Below, piece after piece: positions 28,901 through 40,900 of a DNA stretch of 64,000 bases. Origin of the DNA: Odontocerum albicorne (Eukaryota > Arthropoda > Insecta > Trichoptera > Odontoceridae); NCBI GenBank assembly GCA_949825065.1, contig OX463847.1, forward strand, positions 34,977,789 through 35,041,788. The letters are read 5' to 3'. Within the stretch, counting starts at the first letter, position 1. Each line of letters begins with the position of its first letter. The notes below the pieces were generated by a model. The model was not told where the DNA came from and searched no databases. It saw only the letters and a program-made list of their open reading frames with translations. The position numbers were made by a program, and so were the translations under genes.

Positions 28901-31900
28901 GTAATTAACAGGTGTAACCTTTTAAATCAATGTGATATATTCTGCAAGTCTTATGGATAATTCAACATTTAGTAACACTTATTTTACACCCATGAAAATA
29001 AGAATGCAGTCTTTATTAAAATAAGAACTTTTTTGCAAACTCTCTTAATCTGTTAACTCAGTACAAAATAGTTTTTCTCCCAGATTGCAAATAGATGCTA
29101 CCTAGAAAGGCATCGAGTATGTCCGAAATAATTTTCATCATTTTTAATATAAAAAGGTTCCATGATGATTTCCTATATGTTTCTGTATCGCGTTATTTGC
29201 AGTCGTTGCGTATAACATTTATAAATATTCACGTACACGATCTTACATTCTTCACTCTCCCAACTTTTCCTTGCAGATTAAGTTTTCGATTATGTAATAT
29301 TGAGTTATAAGATACTCGTAATTCGAATTCAATAAAAAAATCAAAATATTAGAGAGGATATGTATATAAAATTGTGATGTACACACTTAATAAACTAACC
29401 CACGGCAAGGCAAAACTGTGCCGTGGAGTTTATTTTTTAAATGAGTGAGTTGTTACACACCAGAAAACTCACCGGCCGCACCGCTGTACTTGATCCGATG
29501 GCACACCGAAGTGAGACGATTGGAGCAAACCGGAATGTTTTTTCCTTTTTTTTTTAATTGACATGATCGAAGTCATAGGTTATAATATCCTTATACCCCC
29601 AAATACTAGGCAGAAAAGTACCTGTGTCATTAAAGGAGAGTAACGAAGCGCGGGTCTTAAACCGGCGACTTTACATACGGAAGTTCAGTGCGTTACCACG
29701 AGGCCATGCAGAGCAAACCTCGTACGAAAAGAAAAAGGAAATGAGAAAAAATCAAGTCAAGGCAAAAAAATATTATCCAACTCTCAGCTTACACGTGGTA
29801 TAGGAATATTCCACTCTACACAAAATGGCGCAATTTTTTTCTTCTAGTCCTTTAAATATTTTTGTACAATTTGTTCAAATTCGAATGCGCACTATTACTA
29901 CTACTGCATCGTTACCTTAATACTAAGAATCGAGACCTAAGCAGGTTGCTGTACTTTGGACACGTTCTTCTCTAGACTAGGCATTCCTCTATCTGTAGAG
30001 CCTCTAGCAAAAGCAGGCCCGTAACACTTCATCTGGTCCCCGAAAATCTCCCTGAGATTTAAGCTCTTCAAAAATAGTTCTTCGTTCCGGTAATGAAATA
30101 CCCAGTAATCGTCTCTAGCACCACATCTCCAAAGAGCATATTTCATTTTTCTCTGATTTTGCGAAAATTTATTACCAGCCGGGATTAAATGACAAACCTG
30201 ACCGGAACTTCGGCACAAATCTTCAAACCGGAATAGTCTCAGTCAAGCAGAATTTGTGATAAACCTAATTATAACATACTTGTATTATAGTTATTTGATT
30301 AATTTGTTTTGATATTTGAAGGGTTAAAAAATATGGAAATCACATGTTGTGTTTTATTTTTTACCTCTAATTGTAGTTTTCCGTATTATTATATGAAGAC
30401 CTCCGTGCTGTAGTTGGTAAGAAATCGTTCTTTTAACCCGAGGGTTACGGATTTGATTCCCGTTCGAACTCGATTAAAAAAAAGGGTTCGAGCCTGGTTT
30501 TCAGTTAAGGTCTCTTTTCTAGCTAGCCACGTGGCAAAAAAATAAGTATTAAAAAAGTTGAATGCGAATAGATCTGCAGTTTCTCGATTCTAGTTAGTTG
30601 GAAGAGATTGCCACATGGCGATAAATTCACCAAGCAGTAAAGTATACAATTTAATAACCTCCGTGGCTCAGTTGCTAAGACGCTTGTCTTCCAGCCTGAG
30701 AACATGGGTTCAATTCCCTTTGGAACCCAGTTTTTATTAAAAAGAATACATGTCTGATTTTTATTTAAGGTCATTTTTTAACATATTTCAAATGAGTTAT
30801 GCTCTGTATACAATGAAAGTGTGTCAATAATCATACTACTATGAAAACTTGCGTTATGTTTTGTTTACAAAACATAATACATACTTGTATTCTAATTTAT
30901 ATTATAAATATAAAAGTTTCAAATGAATTAATTAACGTACATGACTTGTGAGTTGCTGTTGTTGTGTTCGTTAAGTTGTCTGATATTATTTATAGCAGGT
31001 GTGCATGGAGTCTGATTAATCGTAACATTATTTAGCGCACAATTTCTTAAGAATTTAAAAAGATCACAATCTTTTCCACTGATTCGAAAAGGAAAACAAC
31101 ACAACGTATTTGTTTTGTAAAAGCACTATTAATAATGTCTCAACATATTGATTTATTTTTCACGATTGGAGAATATAATGCTTTTAGATATTTATTTTTT
31201 TGGTACCGTATTGGCCCGACTATATGGCGATGGTTTTGGTACCGTATTGGCCCGACTATATGGCGAAGGTTTTATTCAAAAGACATTTCGCATGTCGGGG
31301 ATTGTTTATCAAATATTTATTTGCACTAACTTCAAAATGGTCAGTGAATAGTCGAATTGGATCCAAACCTGATGACGAACCTGAAATTAACTACTTTGGC
31401 ATGACTTCCGGTACTTGCAAATCTGCTGTTCTTCCTAATCTACGACGCATAGACGCCTTGCTGAGGGAGTACTAGAAGGTGTGTCTAAATGACATGCTAT
31501 CAATACACGTGGGAATTTCCTGTCCTCATCCAACTCGCATTAGATCTCAACGACCTTTTTGGACCGATCAGCTGCGGGAAATGTGAGCTTACAAGATAGC
31601 TGGCGACGGTAATGAAATTGGTCCTTGGTCAGAAATTTCCAATTTGTGAGCGATCTCAAGGGGTTTCTCCAATAGTTTGATATGCTACGAAGATTGTGGG
31701 GTACCCTAAATGGTCTTAGTCGTGGCCACGGTTGAAGTGCACATGCCTTGCATATAGGTGGGGTTTCATTGATTTCCCGTTGCGATTATTTGGAATGGTC
31801 CAGACTCTCGGTCACATCACGGAAGAGTGTTTAATATGTTAATTCCCGGGAGAACCAGAGGAGATTCACCGGGGTACTACTGAGACTAAATATATCATGG

Positions 31901-34900
31901 ATGAGAAACCTGAATTTCCGACCATGCGAGATAAATCATATGAGAAAACAGAACCTTACGATCTGACTTAACATATCGTCAAAGAAATATGATTATGTGT
32001 TACCGTCTTTAAAACATGCTAATCCAGCTTACGGCCAGACACGGACCGACCGCGGACTGACCGCGGACCTTGACACTGACCGCAGACAATGATCGCGGTT
32101 AAATATCTAGCCTATGTATCTTCTTTTCAATTTAATTCGAACGTTGATATTTCATATTCTATAAACTTCGACTACCGTTGACAATTGCTCTTTCCGTCTT
32201 TCAACATAATTCCCTATTATTTCCATAAATTAAATGTTCGTTATTAGCTTACGAATATGCAAATGTTTTTGATTTTGAATGAATTTACTGACAGATACCG
32301 CTAACTGAACACTAACCGACATCGACACGGATGTATAGGTTTCTGAAGTCCCGCGCGTTCATGTTTTTTCGTGCAACTATTTTTTTATTTCGTCGTGAGA
32401 TGCGCAAACTAGTTTATTTCGGTTTACGCGACTTGACGAATGACGTTTTTACGATTTTCTGTTAATTAAAATAACTCATTAAACTCACAATGAGTTTAAC
32501 GGCGTGTATATGTTGTAGTTGTGAAAGCGAGTAACTTAACGTGCCAAACACGTGTTCACGTTGCGGTTGCGAGTACGGAAAGTCAGGTGAGTGCTTGTTG
32601 TGTGCGTACTATATACGTTAAGGTTTTTTGACATCGCCCTGACAATGAAGATGACCGTGTGTTCCCACTGTGAAGGTGACTCGTGAAAGCAGATGGCTCT
32701 GCATGCCAAATACGTGTTCACGTTTCGGTTGTGAATTAGGATGGCTAAATGGGTGCTTCTTGCGTATTTACTAACTCTAAAGATGAAAACTGCAATGCCT
32801 CCGAAACGTCGGCAATCATTTAAGCCAACTCAATTACGTCACTTTTGTCTCGTCCATACACCTTGAGGTGCTTTTCTCCAATTTTGATTCCTTTGACAGT
32901 ACCTAGGTAGTATGATATATTCCTAGGTTGTCAGGACTTGGGTACGGCCGACCAATTAGTTTATTGTAGTTAAAAAATAACCATTAAAAATAGTGAACCA
33001 GAGCAGTCAAAGGGAGATCTTGCGTCATTTTCGAGAAGGATTGCTTCCTATTGTTTCAAACTTGACTGCCTCGACTGGCTGGCTTTGTCTTCCCATTTGT
33101 ATAGAAATACACGACACTTTATGAGGATCGGTAATTAGTGTTCCGTCCTACGATCTGATTTATTGCAGTCCCAGATAACTATTGTTACTAAGAAAAGAAA
33201 TAAAACTTTGCGCAAGATATATTTCAGAGGGTGTATGCGCTTTTATGACCGCGATTGTTATGCGAGAAAGAAAAAAAAGGGGTCAAAAATTTCTCTTCTC
33301 CTTTCTAAAGAAATACGTCGCGCTTAATTTATTGCGGACATAGTTAAATATGGATTCCACGGTAAGAAGACAAAAAAAACACTTCACTCGAGATACATTT
33401 CAAAAGAAGTGACTAGTGTCCCTTAAGCAATTTTAAGTGTCGCCTTTAGGGTTACCGGATGTCATACAAAAGGGATTCTCGACTTAATTACGCTGCGAAA
33501 GTTTAAATATACTATTCATTGGCAAAAAAGATTTATGATTTTTTTAACGGTCGCGAGCAACTTTCTAAAGAGTTCCAAAATGGCGGAGCTTGGGGAGATC
33601 CCTTAAATAAAGGAACCGCGATCTCCCCACTTCTTTCTCACCACGAAGTTATCAAGTCAACATCATTCTCGTCTTGACGCTGTTCGCGAACTTGAACAAG
33701 CTTTTCTCACATTTGATTGTTCATTCTTATTTGATACAATTTGTCCGGTAAATTCTGGAGGAACTGAGTCGTGTGGGTGTATTACGGCACGAATTGGCGG
33801 TCGCCAACCACTGAGGGAATTTCTTCACATCAGCGGCCCTTAGTAACAGTATAAGGTCAGAGGGCCATATACGAGTCGACCTGGTCATACACTTGAAGCG
33901 GATCTGGGATAATACATTTTGTCCTGTATTGGAGTAAGATCAACCTTATTTATCCTCTTTTGCTTGTCATTTTATGGTGATATTTGAGTATTCTAGAGAT
34001 TGGCGATATCTAATCTTTGATATTGCAAGATACAAGTCTGGCGATATATCAATAATGAGACTATATAAGACACATTTAACATACGATTTTCCATTACACG
34101 GCCCTGAGACACCACTCATAGGGGCGACATCTGACTATAGACCTCCTCCAGGTCTAAAAACTGACAAGAAACAGTTACACTTGGTTATACAATACAGCAA
34201 ATATGTGTTTATAATATCATCACCTCGGGGATCGTCATCCCTTTAGTGCCAATTCTCGTGCTAGCCAGAGTCGTCAGTGCGACGCCCACCCACATCACGG
34301 ACGGTGCCAAAACTCGCATGATCCATAAAATACCATGGTTATCCGGGCACCGACGGTGCCATGAGCGTCCACCTAGACCGGGAGCACATGCAAATTTGGG
34401 TTCATGACGCCCATGGTTGGAGTCACACTCAACAACCCCCACTGGATGTATATAGGCCATCCGTAAGCCTCCACTGGATGTATATAGGCCATCCGTAAGC
34501 CCCCTACTGGATGTATATAGGCCATCCGTAAGCCTTTCGCTGATTGGTTGGAGCCTACTCCACAACCGTTGTCACCAGTGCGACACCCGCGGACCCAAAT
34601 GGCGGAGCCAAGTTGTACATGTTGTCCACGCACAAAACTACGGTCGTCCTTGTCCCAATGGTGCCCACGAGCGCCCACCTAAGTCGTCGGTGCGACGGCC
34701 GCAGAACCAACGGGCGGACCCAAGATACGCATGATGTCCCCACACCATGCTACCTACGTCCGGGTACCGATGGCGCCACGGACGCCTGCCCACCTGGACC
34801 GGACTGACAATAAAACCTTTGTCACCAGTGTGACGCCTGCGGACCCAAAGGGCGGAGTCCATACACACTACTATGGAGGTCCTGGTACCAATGGTGCCGC

Positions 34901-37900
34901 GAGCGCCCACCTAAGTCGTCGGTGCGACGGCCGCAGAACCAACGGGCGGAGCCAAGATGTGCATGACGTAGTCATATCATACTATGCACCTCCGTGTACC
35001 GATGGCGTCGCGGACGCCTGCCCACCTAGACCGGACTGACAGTTACAATAAAAAAATATACAAAACAACAAAAAAAATCATTGGCCGAAGCCTCACAATT
35101 AAAGGATATCCCATCGAAAGCCCCCCCCACCAAAGCACGCACCAAATCCCTTTCATTCATACTTCCCAGCAGCACTTCCCAAACCCCTGTAGCAACCCCA
35201 CTCATTCCCTATCATGGAGCTGCCTTCCATTCAACCTATACGACCTCGTGCCAGGTGAGCGACCCTTGACAGAACAGGATAAGGAATTGGTAAGGATGTA
35301 TCCAATGTGACATCATGAGGAGGTGAGCGTCGACGCTCTATCAAAAGACGTGCATACAAACGCTATGCTATCAGCAAAAATTCACCACTCATTGTCCAGC
35401 ACATGGTCTATTGAGCGCCACCATATTTTTTTCTTGGAACATGGAAACCTAATTTGGTAAAACTGAATTACCACAAGTGCCACGGCAGCTCTCGCGTCAA
35501 TTCACCGTAATGGAGCCTTTATTCCACCTTGGCGATGTCTTTGACGCGAAATTTACCTGCCACTTTCCCCTTCAGGTCAGACAGTTCATATATTGTGTCG
35601 GAAATTTACCTTGTGACCACACACTTGACAAATCGGGGCGCTAATTTGTTGCTGAAATATCGCCCAGCGTTTGATTGGCTAGAATACCCTCTCCATACCA
35701 CCTGTCCAACTCGGTGGTTTATAACCTAGGTGTAAACTACACCAAGCAGCGCTTAGCTTCCAGCCTGCCACAACCTATCTGTACTTTTAACCTAAAGGTT
35801 GTTCCCTTTGCCTTATACCATTAGTTATTGCAAAAAGTGCGAACAAAACGTTCTTCCGGCACGGCCCCTCTATTCGGAGAACGATCCATGATGGGGCAGG
35901 GTAGAGATTATGGCGATGAGAAGAAAGGTGAACTCATCTTGCTATTCTCACAGTATCATTGAGGCATGAACAATCCTTCCCTAGGTGTTCGCATCACTCG
36001 CATTGGTTTACTCTAAACCACTTGACGAACACGTAATTAATGAGGAATTAAACCTCTCCTATATTAGTCTTCTGCGGATCATGGCGGGGATATTTATTCC
36101 TCATATACCTTTAACTAATAGTTTTCGATGACGCCACCTCAACGATGAAGTTTAAACAACTTGCCAACTTTATACTACGGCCAGCATCGTGAAAACATGC
36201 TCCGCTCCCGATGAAGGAGGTTAAACGAACATGTTGCTTCAATACTGCATGGTATACTCGCTCGCTTGTATACAGACATGCGCCCTAAGGTCTCTGATTT
36301 CCTGCCCGAGCACAATAAAGTTGTCACCACGCGTTATATATGTAGACGTTCTAAAAATCAGGGTGTGTAATACCCTTGCGATAGAAAAACAAATCAAAGT
36401 TTTTTCGCCCTTTGGTGACATACTTGTGCTAATTAATCAGCGATCTAGGTTTCTATTACTTCTGCGGTATCATGAAGCTTATGGCTGGCGAGCTTACCGC
36501 AAGGCTAGGCGTTGTTTCGAAAACTAAACTGAACTAACTACAATATACGGGTAATACGAGTAAAATTCTAACTTATTTATCATGCCGCTGGTTATGAAAC
36601 TTCTACAGTATTACTCTCTACTAGGATCCCTCCGGAGTTCGTCGCGGTACGTAAGATGACCTAGACATTTGCATGCGTCATCGCAAAATTCGGATTTGTA
36701 TAACCCTGTAGTACGGCTTCCTAATACACGCACAGGCACAAACAATTATAGCCGTACGTCTAGAAGGCAACCTCAAAGGAACACAATACCAAATACAATA
36801 CATAGGCACAAATACAATACAATACTAACAGAAATGAAATTATAAATATAATTAATGCAACAAAAAAAAAATTACAATTCAGGATAATAAGATGTATGCA
36901 TGGCAGATAATCAGATACGGAAAAACACACAAGAATTATAACTCTCAAGCCTTTACCTGAGATCAATAAAGTCAATAATTAATTATCTCCAAGACTCTCA
37001 GTCCGGTTTGCATATTATTAAACCAACATGGTACAGAACCCTGGTCACCCTGATCGGCGAACAATTGTTCCATCATTCGTTGCATCTCAGCAGGAATGTT
37101 TTTTAAGCCAAATGGGGTGACCACAAACCGATATTGTCCCCGGCCCTCTACAAGGAATGCCGTCTTACATTTAGACTCTTGCTTAATGGCATTAGCCAAA
37201 ACTCATGGCTCAGATCTAAAGCAGTGAGGTAGCGCGTATCTCGAAGATTATCGAGAATTCGGTTGATGTTAGGTAACCGATAACAGTCCGTCTGCGTCAC
37301 GGAATTTAGTTTGCGGGGTCCAATACGATTCGAGCAGAAGCATCCTTTTTCGGACAATGGAGGCATTATTGAGCCATTAACTCCTACTCGAATGAGAAAA
37401 CGATTCCGGCGTAAGCCCGGAACGCTTCAAGAAGGGAATACCGAGCACCAAGCAAGTACCTAGAGAAGGAACTACCTGGAATTCCACCAACACAGTTTGG
37501 TGATCATAATGTAGGGGCAACTAGATCGTACCCAGCACCCGATGTCCCTGACTATCAGCCGTGTGAACGACTCCCTCAGTAGTTCGCATAATAAACCGTA
37601 AGTCCTTAAAATTCTTATACAGATTACCACCTATTACGTTAATTGCTGCACCTGAATCTAGCAACGCCCTAAATGGTGAGCCCTGAATTTCACAATGAAG
37701 ATAGGGTCTCTCATCCCTTGCATTTGAAATTTCTATGGCACTAATGTTACGGTTATTACTTCCTAATTCTATTGTTTTTGACCAACCCCCTAGTTCCGAA
37801 TTACCTTGACCGGGTTGGTCCTCTATCTGTTTTTGGAATTAAACAAAACTCGGCGGCGGACGCGAAGTATCCGTCAGCAAAGTAAAAGGTCTAGAAGTCT

Positions 37901-40900
37901 CGGCACGACTCCTTACGCGATTACTTGGCGACTTATCCGGTTCCTTCTGGATAAGTGGTTTGTGCGGACAGTCGCGGGCAATATGATGCGGAAGATTGCA
38001 CAAGAAACACCTCAACAAGGTCGGCCCTCTACCGATACCCTTCTGTGAGACGGATGACACACGTGCCCTTACCCTTGGCTGCATCTGCAGCGGCCGGGGT
38101 GATACCTCACCACTCCTGTTCATTTGTTCGAAAGAGGCACATACTCTTTCCATCTCTCGTACTGACGCAGGCCGCGTACTGACAAGGACTGAGCTAAACC
38201 TAACGTGAAGCCCTCTCTTGAACACCTGTAACAGCTCCACCTCTGTCAAGGCAGAGTCCAGTGTACTGTTTACCTCCAAAATTCGGGAGATATAATCGGT
38301 GGAAGATTCTTCGTGACCCTGCTTGGATGCCCAAATATCCAGCTTTCTATCTATCATAAAACTCTCCGATTCGAACCTCTCCAAAAAATGTGCCTTCAAT
38401 GTAGCCCATCTCATAGGGTTCCTATACGTAATCCTGAAAAAGGTCAGGGCTCTGTCGCGCAAAAATTCAGGTAGGACGGGAGAGAGAGAGTCTACATCGA
38501 ACCTACGTGCGTGTGCTATTTCCTCGAGCCTAACCAAAAACTGACGTACGCTACCCGAGCCATTAAACGGATCCACTGGCCACGATGAAAAATTGATATT
38601 TAATGGAGGTAATTGATTACCTCTAGCGCCATGAGACGGCAACATTTCCAAGTCTCTTGAAGGGCAAGACCCGGTAAATGGCAAGGAAGAGTCCGAACGA
38701 GGGGCTGTCGCTCCGGAAACCAGTTCCATAGAAAATTCCGGGGCTCCTCGCAAATTAACATGTGCCTTAGACCTTTGAGGCAATATAACCTCTTCTGTAG
38801 GAGAGTGAACGAGGCCCCGATTGTAGCTCCATGCTTGCCGACGCAACCTGGGGAGTTTGTTACCCGGAGTGATTCCCCTTTCCATCAATTCCCCAATCAA
38901 TCTCTCCTTAGTTGCACTCGTAATATTGTCAATAGGACTCATTGTGGACTTATCCTCAGCTAGCAAGGTGAGAGTTCTATCTGAAAGATTAGAAATTCCC
39001 AAGACTCTAGGCCACGCTGTTATTAATACGCGTTCCCAATCTCAGGAATAGCCTTCACCAGAAATTCCAATCGCATGTAATCGAAGAAAACAACTCTACC
39101 TTAAAGGCCTAAAATAGAATAATTCAATAAGTTCGATCACCCGGCCACGCTATTATAACACCGGTCTACTACTAATCTCGCCGACCAGATGTACGACAGC
39201 TAGTATTCGTCAAACTTAATTAGCGAAACAGCCGGACGGCTCTGAACGAATAATGTTATAGTTGGCAAACTTAGTGCTCTAAATATTCTATTTTTTGTTG
39301 ATGATTTAAAAATCTTCAAAGCGATCCAAACTCCGGAATACGCCACTAACTCTATCCAATCGGAAAGAAAACGTAACGAATTATTCCTTGCCAATGCAAC
39401 AAGGAACTTCTATCAGCTGCTAAACACCCGGCCAATCACAAGAAACTATGGCGTTCCACTAGCTCTGCCTACCCGATTACCGGCCAAATTCGAGATTATA
39501 CTCCTCGTAAAACTACGCTCAACTCGATTTTTTCTAATTTTAGAAAATAACTACCTACACTCGCACAGCTTTTATCAGCCGCACGTTATTAGTTGGTTAT
39601 TATATTTTATTTAATTAATAAATAAAATCCTCAACTCATACACAAAATGACCGCCAAACAAAACGGTACTCGAATCAATTTCCGCCCGACCGACTTGACT
39701 GAAGTACAAAGCCTATGCTTTGTTGTTTTAACGGTCCTGAATTGCTTTTGATTCTTTACCGAGTTATACGCAGTTAATCAAAATAATATAACAAAATTAT
39801 ACACCGTATACAATACAACAATGCACAAAATTTCGAATAAAAACAGGAAGAAAAGAAAGAAGAAAACATAAAATTCAAATACACAGTACACAACAAAGCA
39901 ATGCACAAGATATTCAAATCAAAAAAAGAAAAAAAAAAACATAAAACTCAAATACACAGTATACAATAAAGCAATGCACAAGATATTCAAATCGAAAAAT
40001 GAAAAAAGAAGAAAAAAAACATAAAATTCCAATACACAGTACACAACACAGCAATGCACAAATTATTCTAGTACCAAAAGAAGAAAGAAAGGAAAAAAAC
40101 ATAAAAATACAAATTATACCGTCCAAGCCCGACGACGAACCTCTAGGCCCCACGTTGGGCGCCAGTTTCAGACTTTTTGCCCTTTAATTAATTAAGTTGG
40201 ATTACTAAAAGCCTGGATGTTACAATGTATGACTCTTACTCCGGTAGCTCAGTATAGGTAAAACAAGGCTCAATAAGATCTCAAGATGTCGTGGGAAGAG
40301 GTAGGCATTCGTCAGTGCTTGGGTAGGTATAAATACATAATGAAACACATATTTGCTGTTAATTGGTTATATATTTAATCCTGACGAGCTGATACTCTGT
40401 CAGGAAAATCAAATGGGCAGATTACTGCTACTCCGCTGGCCTTTCAGATGGACAGGCAGTCGAAGCACTTTATTATCAGGGGTAATCTCACAACAGTCCG
40501 TTGCGGAATTGTGCAATTCTCAAAGATTAGATATCGCCAATCTCTAGAATACTCAAATATCACCATAAAATGACAAGCAAAAGAGGATAAATAAGGTTGA
40601 TCTTACTCCAATACAGGACAAAATGTATTATCCCAGATCCGCTTCAAGTGTATGACCAGGTCGACTCGTATATGGCCCTCTGACCTTATACTGTTACTAA
40701 GGGCCGCTGATGTGAAGAAATTCCCTCAGTGGTTGGCGACCGCCAATTCGTGCCGTAATACACCCACACGACTCAGTTCCTCCAGAATTTACCGGACAAA
40801 TTGTATCAAATAAGAATGAACAATCAAATGTGAGAAAAGCTTGTTCAAGTTCGCGAACAGCGTCAAGACGAGAATGATGTTGACTTGATAACTTCGTGGT

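Noticed and set aside
29937..30218. 93-codon minus-strand open frame with a varied amino-acid composition
   Set aside because: No recognisable domain, no splice context, no second copy in the window; kept out of the gene list, although it could be an old element fragment.
34209..35310. Overlapping open frames of 60-118 codons on both strands
   Set aside because: They follow from the GC-rich tandem satellite; translations are repeats of the unit with no domain, and opposite strands are equally open.
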